Shown in pieces: positions 43,311 to 54,800 of a stretch of DNA of 64,000 bases. The DNA is taken from NCBI GenBank assembly GCA_035582835.1, contig JAYKAV010002974.1:413000-476999 (forward strand), written 5' to 3'. Position 1 is the first letter of the stretch, and every line of letters starts with the position of its first letter. The translations under genes were made by a program, and so were the position numbers. The notes beneath the pieces are model-generated. The model worked only from the letters and a program-made list of their open reading frames with translations, did no database searches and had not been told where the DNA came from. Source of the stretch: Phoebastria nigripes. Lineage: Eukaryota; Chordata; Aves; Procellariiformes; Diomedeidae.

Positions 43311-45124
43311 TGGACCCCAATGTCCATTGTTGTATTATTTTCATTGGGAGAATCAAACCAGTGAAAAAATGGCCTCGGGACAATGAAATAATATGAGCCA
43401 TATCAAAAGAGGACTACGTTCTTGGGCCACAGAGGGAGAAAGTGCTGGGAATTCAGAGGATATAGAGAACCTAAATTTTATTTTTCCCTGTACAGATTTT
43501 TTAAAATATCTGGACAAGGGAAATGATGAACAGCTATTCAGCCAACAAGCCATCATGAAGGACACTTAGAAGAACTGGGAAACTCGGCAAGTTGTTTTGA
43601 TAGGCCATCTGCTCCATAGATCCTAGAATCAACGTGTCCTGATGTGCTATTCCTCTGAATATGTATGTATATCATGATTGGTGGGATTTGCTGAGATCCC
43701 ACTCAAGGAATCAGGATGTGGCAGGTCAGAACACACTGCAGTACACTTAAGGCTAATGTGGATTAGTTTGGTGAAGTCTGAATCCCTCTACATAGACTTA
43801 ACATGCAGTGTTTCAGAGTGTAGTACAGAGGAAAATGGAAACTAGTGTAAAACAAACATAAAACTACATTGATTGTACCTTCTGAGGTCCTTAACTCTGG
43901 AACTAACCAATGTTAAGCATGTTTTCTAAATACAGAATAGTTCTCTTAAATTTATTTTTTTCTACACTAAACTTATGCTGTATATCTCGATTCTGATTAA
44001 TGGACATGTAATTTACAAACTCATGACTTACGGGGCAAGGAATTTGTTGGAATCATCTTAATTTTTATGAGGGATGTGGGTATTGATTTGAAAGTGGACT
44101 AAATGGTTTGCAGATTTCTTACTTGAGCATGCCGATAACTCAAGCTTGCGATCCATTTTGTAGTTTGACAGAATAACCCATTTATATTTACCTTTTATGG
44201 ATTTATTCAAATGGGCGTGCAAGCAAATACACACTCAGACAAGCTAATGTATTACAGCTTAATTAAACTAAGAATGGAATAATACAGGGATAAAATTAAG
44301 GTCCCAGGACTGAACCTATAAATCAATAAGTTCCCATCATCAAATCATCATATTTAAAGTAGTAGGTAATCAGATGGAATTATGAAGATGAAATGGAAGA
44401 CAGTTACTTGGAATAAGTATTATATCTTGGGATAATTTAGGAGGCCTGCATGTCTTTGGCTGTCTTATAGCCAATATAGTCTACCAGACCAACTGATAAC
44501 TCAAATATTTACTCACAGTGATGCAAGCAGATCTCTCATTTATCTTCTTTGCCAATACACGACGTGGGGTTGTCTGTTGGGGAGATCATCTGTTGAATCA
44601 TATGAAGAGAGAAAGGTTGCAACAGTAAGCTGCAGAGAGGAAATGTGCTTTCTAGACAAGTTCTTTTGAGTCTGTTGCTTGTATAGTTAGCACACAATTC
44701 GGTTTCGCATGGAGGCACAGGTTTTCTTTGGATCTGTGATCCCTCAGATGTTATGGGGTAAGGGAGATGTTACAGTCCCAGACTACATAAAAACATGACA
44801 TACAAGTGTGGTTTCTTCTGAGCTGGTTGTGTGAGATACAGATGGAATAAACCATCAAAAAACGTTATAAGAATAGCTAAGAACTTAATTCAAATATTCT
44901 CCGTATACACACTTTTCATGACAGGCACTTAACCATTCTCAGCATTTCTTAAATTATTCTACACATTTTACAGACCAAGAATTGTGGAAACAGGAAGTGT
45001 CCATCCAGAACTTATCCTAATACTCGTTCACCTAAAACCATAAGCAGCTCTTACCTTACAAAATTAATTCTGTTTGTAATTAAACAATGAAAGTTTTCCT
45101 GAAGGGAATGTGAAATGTCCATTA

Positions 45125-45248
45125 CTGGGGATACTTAAAAAAAACCCTGAGCAGCCTGCAGTTAGCTCTATTTTGATCAGGGTGGGGTAGACCAGCTGAC
45201 CTTCAAAGGTCCCTTCCAACCTACAGCTTCCTAAGTTTCTGTGATTCC
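45125..45248 (+). mobile_element. CR1 LINE 3' tail fragment, sense
   Basis: CCCTGAGCAGCCTG, then GACCAGCTGACC, then AAAGGTCCCTTCCAACC and a terminal TTCTGTGATTCC match the sense strand of the CR1 3' UTR and its ATTCTRTG tail. Only about 120 bp are kept, with no coding part. It is the one CR1 piece in the window that runs in the same direction as the AHR-like gene. Confidence 0.8.
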
Positions 45249-46360
45249 CTATCCCAACTCAATAAACAGGCCTGGGTTCCCCACAGGTAAAATACTTTCC
45301 TAAAGCTTCGCAGAACTCCTTGCACCGCAGCACAACTGAACATAAGCAGGTAATTGTTTTCAGCTTCTCAGCTTGCCTCATCTAAATTATATTCCCCAAA
45401 GGCACACAGATCTCTTTTTCACATGCAAGAGAAAAACACCCTGACTTGGTCGCCTCCCCAAGAAGTCCTCACTTTGTGTTTCTTCCCTTTCACCCGCACC
45501 CTGACTCTGATGCTGCCTTTTCGCTGGACTCCCCGGTGCTGCCTGCCCTGGCGTCACGCCAGCTCCGTCCCAAAGACTCGGTCTGCCGATCGTGAACTCC
45601 TACCCCAAGCTGATTCCCTTCCTGACACAACCTTGCTCAACAGTTAGGTCAAGGGGGAAAAGATAGGACTGATGAGTTTGAGAGGGCAGCGTGAGGAAGA
45701 GGGGGGATTTCTTCTGGGAACCGGAGGAGAGCACATCAGGACTTGCCCAAGGCAAAAGGCTCGCCCTTCTCCCTTTCTTGCCTGCTGGAAAGCCTCTCTG
45801 AGATCTCATCCTGAATATCTTGTCTGATCACCACTAAATCTTCTAACGAGCCAGATCTCTCAGGGCTGATGTTCGTAGAAAAACTATAGGAATGTGAGCT
45901 TTCTCCCTCTTTTCTCTGTTTTTCTGTAGAAATTTCCATGTGTACTCTTACATACACAGACAGCAGTGGCAGCTGGATTGCCGTTTTAGAAAGTTTATCT
46001 CATCTGCAATAATTTCTAAAAACACAAAACCGTCCAGTGGAATATAGTGAAACTAATCATTTTGATGATCGCTCCGGCAGCATTTTTTACTGTTTGTGAA
46101 AGGATTTGACTTCAGGGAAACACTCCTCACCTCTCGCACTGAGGGTTTTCTCCCCTCTCCCTGCTGCACGAGAGTTGTTTTCTGATCCTTTACTTTAAGC
46201 CCCTTTGCTTTTTTTAGGCAACTTCCAGATATCTGATACAGTATGTAATGAGGAATTAGGTTCCATTACACGAAGGCTTAACCTTCTCAAAAAGCATTCA
46301 GCGCTTGCCAGGAGTCATCAATATTTAACAGCTGTTGTTATTATGAAATACTTCATAGGG

Positions 46361-46740
46361 TAATGCGGCTCGTCTGCTCGCACGCAAGGGTTTGAATGGG
46401 CGCCAGGCCCCTGTCAGAGCTGCCGGGAGATTGACAGGCGGCGAGGCTTGCGTGACAGCGGGGCTGGGGTTAGTCAGCAGTCTGCCTCCTCCGCAGCAGG
46501 GACTTCTCCTCCCCTCCCCCCCCGCCTCCCCTTCAAAAGGGCTCCTCCGGACGGGGGTGGGACACGGGCTGGGGTCTCATGGGGGTGAGGTGGCCCCACC
46601 AGCTCCACGCAAGGGCCGCGGGGAGAGGAGGGCTGCCGGGCGGTGGCATCTCTTTGATGCCCCTCTCGTGCGCGGGGAAGAATGGATGAGGCTCGCTGGG
46701 AAAGGGGAAAAGTGGTTCTGAAAGAAAGAGGGGACGGGAT
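46361..46740. promoter_or_regulatory. Intronic CpG island with three AHR-response-element cores
   Basis: I count about 25 CpG dinucleotides in these 380 bases, in a region that is otherwise AT-rich and CpG-poor. GC content is well above 55%. G/C boxes (CCCCTCCCC, GGGGGTGGG) are present. The 7-mer TTGCGTG, a match to the AHR:ARNT core TNGCGTG, occurs three times: 46448-46454 on +, and 46381-46387 and 46606-46612 on the minus strand. The outer two share the same 10 bases, CACGCAAGGG. The island sits in intron 2, about 5 kb before exon 3. It could be an enhancer, an alternative promoter giving a transcript lacking the bHLH, or the promoter of an unrelated non-coding RNA. The sequence does not decide among these. 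Confidence 0.6.
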
Positions 46741-49700
46741 CTGGAAAGCAAACAGTTTGTACCTTAAATAAATGTCATGCTGTACTCGAGAAACTTCAAA
46801 GGGCAGTCAGATTTCAAAGCATCTCTTAAGAAGAAGCAGACTGAGAAAACCGCTAAGTTGGGAAGAAAAACTTTTCATTATTGCTAGCATAATTTCATCT
46901 GGCGTTCTGGTAGCCTCCACAACAGGACTGAGCACCATACATCTTTTATTCAGAGGGTGCATTTTGGTGCTGTTTCTTTCCCGAAGCGTTTGTGCAACCT
47001 GTATGTTGTGGCATTTCAGAGTGCAAACATCCCTTTCGTATCATTTGGCAATGTATAATAACTGTTCTTTATGTTGTATATTGTTTCATTTCAGCGTGCA
47101 TCTAATGAGCGCTGTCCTTATTGTCACTCGGTGTTCTCTGTAACACAGCAAGAGAAAACAGACCATTTCGGTTCATAGCTATAGGTTTGTTAAGCAGAAT
47201 TGCTCACACTGAGTGTTTCCGAGTTGGTTTGTTTTGTTTTCTTAGCATTCAGGGCAACACACATAGCTGATTCTTCCTGCAGCTAGAAGATCCAGGAAGA
47301 AAGAACCTGTTTTCACTTCCTTTCAAGTAACAGTTACCAAAACTAAGACTTGTCTGCATAAAGCAGTATCTCTGAACCTGCAAGCTGGATTCAGGTATTT
47401 TCATCTGCCCATTTTGAAAAACAATTTATCCCCGGGCATCACTGGAGAGAAATGGTCTCACAGGTACTCCTCGCAGAAAGGCTTGAAACTGATACGCCTA
47501 CATCCTACCGAGTCTGAAGAAGACAGTACTGTCCCCTTCTTACACCTCAAATGAACCCAGGCAAGGTGTTCAGATAAGAAACAGCATCCCTTCACTGCTC
47601 ATTTCTCGCCCGTGCTGTTGCTTGACACAGGTAGCCTGAGCAGTGCAAGGCCCCTGGGATGGCTGGGGTAGAGTTTGACCACGCATTAGTTTGTTACAGC
47701 GTTTAGCTTGGCAGGTATTTTTCTAATTATTTTCTGAAGAAAGAAGTTGTGCTTATGCAGGAAGGGGTACAGAAACGCTTTGGAGAATGTAATCCTATGG
47801 GTTTAAAAAGTACGGTTTTATGAGAGTCCTGAAATTTCCATCCTTCTGAACTNAAGAGTATTCTGCAACGAATAAATGTTCTGTTATTTCTGAGGGAAAG
47901 GGAACGGCTGGTTTNATGATGCTTCTATAGACTTTAAAGTGTCAGGCAGCTTTTCTCTTCTTTACAATATGCCAGATTTGGTTTTCAAGCCAAGGGGTTT
48001 GCAAATGCAGATAGCGATGCTCATATCAGAACTGGAGGCTCAAAAGAGATCTCAGCTTTTTACAGTGTTCTGGGGAGAGACAGTGCAGCTGTGAAAGGCT
48101 CAGCAGCACTGTCTGAGGCAGTCCCATACTCCTTCAGCCAAACTTATCATCCCTTTTGTGGACTTTTTTTTCTCCATTAATTAACTGTCAGTTCTAACTC
48201 TACATTATTTTTTGGTTTCCACTCCTTTCACCGCTTTCAGAACAGAAATTGGAACAATGTCCTCAGATCTTTGACCTTTCCTTCAGGAAATTGCATTGGC
48301 CATTTTTCTTCATTTTTTTCTCCCTCCTCGTCCTCCTCCTAGCCCTCTTCCCCCCTGCCCTGTATATTTCCACAGTGTTGTCCTTCTGTAGGACCCAGCG
48401 TTTCCAAACCTGTGGGTTTTTAATGTTGCCTGGGATTGCACCATGCTCACCAGATCGCATGACCTTGCAAAATTGTCAGCGCTGGTGCATGTATATCTTG
48501 TATTTATCACCCTATGGTATCAATACGCTCATTCATCTTCTTTGGCAGAACAGCTCCATCTTCTGTTTTATTTTGTGTTCTGGAAGTGCAGGCTAGATAA
48601 GTTGTGCTCAGAAAAAGGTCCCTGCTGTTCCTGCTTCCCATCCCTTCAGTTTGCCAGTTTTGAACCTAGTAGGTGAGCGCTCTACGCTGAATTGCTGACA
48701 ATCTAGTCCAAAGAGTTGCCTCTCCCATAGAAAGCAGTCCAAGGCTCCATAAAGCTGAAATTTTCCAGTTTTTTTGCAGCCAGCAGCATTCATCAGACTG
48801 CCTGCAATATGATTTTTTTTCTTGCCCCATTCTTGATATATGGGAACTCCAGCAGCCAGAATTTTCCCCTCAGGTCACTGAGTCACCCTCTGCTGTTTGT
48901 TATTTTTTATCTTTCCACAGTTTGCTCCTCCCTGCCTACTAGAGACAGTACTCCTGCATTCTCCAGCCTTTCATTTGTTTTCGTCNTCGTAGGCTTCACC
49001 TTTGCTCCAGAGGGCCACCATTTTATGTAATGTCTGAGTCTGATCACAGCTGTCTTGGCATCAGGGCCCTTGCTATCCAGCCACCCATCATAACCAATCC
49101 TTACTTTCCTTCAGTTCTCTCGCTTGATTCTTGGTGGTGACAGGGGTATCGTTAGGCTGCTCTGTTTCCTTTTCCCTATTTTTCTGCCTAGTCAGATAAC
49201 ATCTTGCAATTTTCCCTCCTCACCCCGTCATGTCTTGCTTTTCCTCCTCCTCATTCATTTTGGAGATCTGCATGGTTTTCTTGCTGTGCTTTCTCTGAGT
49301 GACAGGCTATCACCACCAGTAGCATCTCTGCTGAGCTGCCACTGCAGTATCAGCCAANCCCTGGGTGGATTAACAGAGCATTTCCAGCGCAGGGAGGCAG
49401 AACAAGCGTGAACAGTGAGCAGCGGCTCTGCTGCCTCAGGTGCGAGGAACAAACGTCCCTGTCTCTGAGGAGCTCTTGCTTCTGGGCATGAAGGGTGTCG
49501 TTCGTCTTTGATGGTGCAATGGGTCTCCTTGCAGTCCAGGCCAGTGAGTAGGGTATGTTATGAAACGGATGTGTGTGGCCTAACATACGGGTAACTCTAG
49601 CCGGCAAAATAACATTAAAATACTTTCCATTTGGAGATGGAATTTATAGTAGCCAGACAAGCTGCGGAACAAACATCTCTTGTGCTTCTGCTGCTGTGTT

Positions 49701-51782
49701 TGTGTGAGCCTGAAGGCTAACAAACAGGCAGGGAGCTCTGGCCCGCTCAGTCGGGTAAAATAATAGTTTCCACTAACGATAAAGTTAGAACTGGTGGAAT
49801 TTTCACAACGCCAAAAGAACGCATCAAAAAAATAAACCTTCGTTTCCTTTCACCCCTCCCTGTCTGTCCTTTAAGCTGCACAAAGACTGCAAACCACCGT
49901 GTCAGTAATTACAAAACCGTCTTTTCTGAGGGGGGAAACTCTGGAAGAGGCCATTGGAATAGGGGCTGGGCTTTTGCAAATTATTGTCACGAGTGTCCAT
50001 ATGTCTGTTCTTATGGACAGGCATAGCAGAAGGCTTGGCTGATCAGGGGAAAAAAAAGAGCAACCTTTTCCAATTTGTTCAACCAAAATGAAAATACAGA
50101 TTGAAGAACCTATATATCCCGTTCATAGCAGCCTAGCTTACAAGCCTGAAATCACAAAATTGTTTTGGCTGGAAAACGTGAGTAGGGATCTGTTTTAGGC
50201 AGCTTGGGATTTTTCTGATGTCTTTTCCCATGCCCAGGGGAGGGATTTATTACATCTAATTATACATTTGAGATGATTGCTTTGGGATAATGACCGACAT
50301 TATCACTGGTGGCAAATATTTACAATGTAAGCTAAAAAACATCACAAATATTCAGTNGGTGTGGTTCTGTGTTGCCACCATCTGTTGTAAAACTCTGATG
50401 TATCTCGCAACAGTCCCTCGCTAGGCTGTTATATTGGTAAGGGGCTCTTGCACAGCCCTTTGGAAAGGAAGTGACTCCATTTAGATCATATGCTCGGTCA
50501 TTTGCAACAAATATTATTCGAGCCATTTAAAAATGTAGACCTTTTTCTTAATTCGGTATCTTACTTAAAATTTAAATCCCACTGTCACGGCTTTTAGCAA
50601 CAAGCTCAGGAGCATTAAAGGCTTGCTGGCTGTCTCCTCTTCTTATTCTGATTTGGTATAAACTATTCCTGTCCGTCTCAACCCTTCTGGTTTTGGATTA
50701 TTAACCACCTCTGGCTGTGGCTGCTCCAGCTCTCCTTTAGCTGGAACGGACAATGTGTATCAAATGTCCCAGCTAATCTCACTGGTATGCTCTCCTCTCT
50801 CATTCCCTCTGTGGAAAGGAGAACAAACAGAAAACTGAATCTCTGTTTGCTACCGGGATATTTGTATGACCCATCTCTGGGATGGGGCAGTAAGCGTGAA
50901 GCTGACTCCTTAATTTTTACTGACCAAATGATAAAGACAGGTCCTGTCATACTCCCTAGATGATGCAGAAGCCCAATGTATCAAGTGATGTCAGCCTTCT
51001 CAGAAATTCTTTCATTATCCCCAGAAATGGGATTGTATTTCAGGGATTTTTCTGTGGGATATATCGATATGAAGACTTTAATCTGAGTATTCAAAGATAT
51101 TTCAGATCAAGCAATCATAACTCATGTGTGGGAAGAGCACTCACCAGTTTTGACTCCCATGAAGGTTTTCATTATTAGTAGTAAAAATGAATGCAATTTT
51201 AATCTATAGTGAGAGATTTTAATGAATTTCATGTAGTAAATGACCTGCTAAAAACAAACTTTAAACCTCAGTTTAAAAACGAAACAGTTTAAGAAGATTC
51301 GCTTGAATCTTACAATCAGGCTCAGACTTGTAGAAGTGAATAGGGTAAAGTGAGACTGAAAATAATCTGATGCCAGGAAGGTCAGCACTGAAAATAAGAA
51401 ACTTATTTTAGTCCCTTGTATTCTGAGCTATATAGGCATTTCTTTATATTGTCATAATACATATTTTTATATACAAAACAACTTGCTAACTTTCTTTTGT
51501 TTCTTTCCTGTGGGTTTTGGTTGTTGCTTTATGTAGAGTACACTAATGGAAAAAATATGTTCAATAAAAAATGTGATAGATATTTCATATAAAAAACATC
51601 TGGACTGCCAAATATGTATCTATCTCCCGCACAGCAAAAGCAAGTTGTCAGTAACTGAGATCCAGACCACAAAGACAGTAACTCCCAATTAAATCAATGC
51701 ATGTTAAGCGCCTAAATAAGAATTTCAGTCTAGCGGCCCTAATCGTTATGATTTCTAAATTGATAATAACTCTTTCCAACAG

Positions 51783-51883
51783 CCATTCAAGAAAAGCACT
51801 TTAAGAAGCAAGTTGGCCAAACAATAAAAGAAGACAATGTATCTAACAAGACTGCTGTACAAGAAGGTGGACTTCTACTAGAA
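51783..51883 (+). CDS. AHR-like: AHR-like coding exon 3 (bHLH to PAS-A linker)
   Basis: This 101-nt exon supplies the last two bases of codon 82 and runs to residue 115. The peptide begins AIQEKHFKKQVGQTIKEDN and ends VQEGGLLLE. Acceptor: CTCTTTCCAACAG|CC. Donor: GAA|GTGAGTG. The phase-1 entry joins exactly to the exon 2 end, giving SFFQ-AIQEKH, which matches the AHR layout SFF-x-A after helix 2. The phase-0 exit after (E/G)xLL(Q/E) is where the family's next exon, encoding the start of PAS-A, begins. The linker itself is poorly conserved in AHRs, and here it shares little with mammalian AHR beyond its length (34 residues) and the final EG-x-LL pattern. Identification rests on phase, length, splice sites and end motifs. 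Confidence 0.85.
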
Positions 51884-54800
51884 GTGAGTGAAAAAACGCT
51901 GTCTTTTCTGGCTCTAATTTCTTCAGTTTGATCATCTATGCAGGTTAATGCTTTGTGGGAACACTGAACAAATGGTCGGTCTTGGTGTGAGTCATTCAAG
52001 AATCACACTTGTGAGCGCTTCTTGCAAGAGCAAAACTGGCAGTCATGATAGTCCTGGTCAGTCTCTGTTTGGGCAATTGTACCTTGCACCCCTACGTCCT
52101 TGAAATTACCTGTGAACTCCAGGAGGCCAGTTCACAGTTCTTTTTCACTTGGAGTGATAGCAGAGTTTTATTTTACTTGGCCCACATTCTGAGGGTGCCA
52201 ACAGGAGCTTGCCTGGTTTCTGATCTGTGTTAGGATTATTCTGGGATATTTTAATTTATCCTACTTCCTCAGCTCTGTGCTCTGAGGGAAGCCGTGTGTG
52301 CAGAAGTTATTCTTTCTANGTATTTTTATCCCCTTTAGGATGACTTTATATTGGCAGAGCAGCACAAAGGGGCCATCCTGTTACTGAGAATTGGATCCAT
52401 TAATCTAGATGAAGAATTAATACTGCTGTGAACTACTGAACCAGTTAGAGCACAGCAGTCCATCCCAGATACATCTGCATTTCAAACACATGATGTAATA
52501 ATGCCTTTTATACACTGAGGTCCTTGGAAATTCCTATGTGATTAAGACTACATATGTATAGTTCTTTTGGATAGGATAATATTCATGGTATAAAAATTGT
52601 GTTTTAATCACAGCTCTGAGATACGTGTAAATGTAAATTAAATAGTAGTGTCCAGCAAATAAATGCTGTATACTATTAAAGAAAAAAGACGTTTTATCAG
52701 GGGATCCAATATCATAAGTCATTCAAGTCTATGGAATGGAAACTGGCACCCTGCTTTCCTTCCTCTTAATATTTTAGAAGACTTTAAATTTGTATTTCAA
52801 AGCAAGTAACGCAGAGGCATCNGATTAGTTAGTGTTAGTGCCAAAATGAGATATTTGGCTGTCAGGTATTATTTGCAATGATTTCCATTCTCAGTGAATA
52901 GGGAGTGCAGGCGTACAATAAATGATAAATATGGTGAGGATCTAACTTTTAATGAGGCTTTCCTATCTTTAGTCTATGTTTTGTTGGGTGTATATTACAT
53001 GCCCACAAGTTATAATCATTAAGGATCTTCAAACAGTAGCCCTACTGCTAGGAGCACATGGAGAGAACACTGGTACGTAATTTCAGGTAGGTTACAGGAG
53101 ACTAATACTACTGAATATGCTAACGGTCTGCTTACTACAGGGTATACGAGAGTCACATTCCTTTTGAATATATGGGAGATACTTTATCCTGGATCATACT
53201 TAATGTGGATCATTCATTAACTAGATGATTAAGTGTAAGTTAATATGAATGTATTCACCAGGCTTCATTTACGGACATGTCTGACCTAGAATAAGAGGGT
53301 GCAATTTCCTTAGGCCTTGCTGGGAATGTTCCCTGGGGACTGAGTTTGCCTTGGATGCTCATTCAGTGGCCATGGCATGTGAAGAAAAGTGGGTTTTTTT
53401 GTTGTTCAACCAAATTCACCATGTTAGTTATTAGGGACTGTGGGGTTTTAACTAATTAAGTACATTTGTGATTCCTTCCAAGAAGAAGCAAACAATCTTG
53501 CTGGTGGTTGCTGTGCTTTGTATATTGACTTGTGAATCTGGCCACTTTATTGCCTCTCAAAAGATATTTTTCAGCTGTCAAAAGCTGCTTTCCTTCTCAT
53601 GACACCACCTTGCACTGTGCAGCTCTCCTAGATGCTTTATATAATACAAACCAAATAATCTGAAACACCAAAATATGTGTGAATAATACTGTCCCTGACT
53701 GCAATGTTAATGGAAAACCAGGGATAATTGAATTTTTTTTTTCCTAGTGGGTATGATCACTGTTCTCTATGTATAGGTAGAAATATGGAATAACAAGAAC
53801 CCTAATTACTTGTAAATAATGTATCTGTGACTCTTGAGTCTTGGAACAATGCAGTATTTCCCCTTTCAGCTTGAAAGAAAACAATGGAATTAGGCTGTCT
53901 TCAAAGTATGTTTAAAATGTTTTTTATTTCTAAAGGCCTCTGCCACAACATGTGGTTTTTATTTAAGATTTTATAGAGATTTTTTACAGCTATAATCAAG
54001 TAGCTTTCATCAGCAATCATAGAATAAACAATGATAGCAGTTTATCAAAGACTTTCTAGTGGAGCACAGCAGGTATCTAAATAAATAATTTCTTCCAGTG
54101 TTTTAAGATCACTTCTTCTGGATAAGAGTGTCTTTTCTTGCCATCTTTGTTTCCCTTTGGAGGAAAGACAGACAAAGCTCTAAGAACCAAAGTCCAATTT
54201 TATTAATGGCCTTTTTGAGTATACCCCATTCTTGCAATCTTTGCTCTCTTGAAGTCTTGGAGACTTCAGACTCCAACTGTTTGACTGCAGTAATGATTTT
54301 TAACTTTGCACTTTCAAAATATTTTCCAAGACAGGTGGTATTGCAACCCTTGTGCCACATGCCTTCTGGCAGAAAAGGGCCACATTCAGTTTCTGAAGCT
54401 TGTTACTGATTACTTAAGGAACACTGGGCCAAACCCATAACTAGAAAAGTGGGAAAATAAATTGTATTGGCAGTCAATAAATCCAGATAGAATTTATGGG
54501 GTGATGGGGTGGAGAAACACAATAAAATGGTGACTTGGAAAAATAAGAATGAATCACTGGTGGGTATCTAGGCAATAGCCTTGATTGCAATAATCATCTC
54601 ATGGCTGTTAGCCACCTCCTTCTCTTCCCCCCAGCTATGCTGCACTCACAGTCTCAAGTCCAGACTCAGAGTCTACACTGTTGTGCAGGTAATTCCTCAT
54701 CCCAAAGGCATGTGTAATTTTCACTTGTCATACTATCCTATTGGAAGAATTAAATGCCTGTTGTTGAGAGGGAGGCCCTCTCTGGACTTGTTTTCTCAAT

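Larger units (their letters stand above)
18759..51782 (+). other. Intron 2 of the AHR-like gene (about 33 kb)
   Basis: The donor is GTAGGT; the acceptor is TCTTTCCAACAG with possible branch bases in TTGATAATAAC. It contains CR1 pieces at 25.9, 43.0 and 45.1 kb, a CpG island at 46.4-46.7 kb, GC-richer patches at about 31.3-31.6, 36.2-36.6 and 38.1-38.7 kb, and small tandem repeats. Long frames inside it (for example minus-strand 38561-38082 and 41971-41597) have no recognisable domain. I see no nested gene that I can support. Confidence 0.75.

Noticed and set aside
46772..47143. 123-codon frame just downstream of the CpG island, possibly an alternative first exon
   Set aside because: The translation has no AHR similarity, and no donor in the right phase can be picked out. 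Only the island itself is reported.
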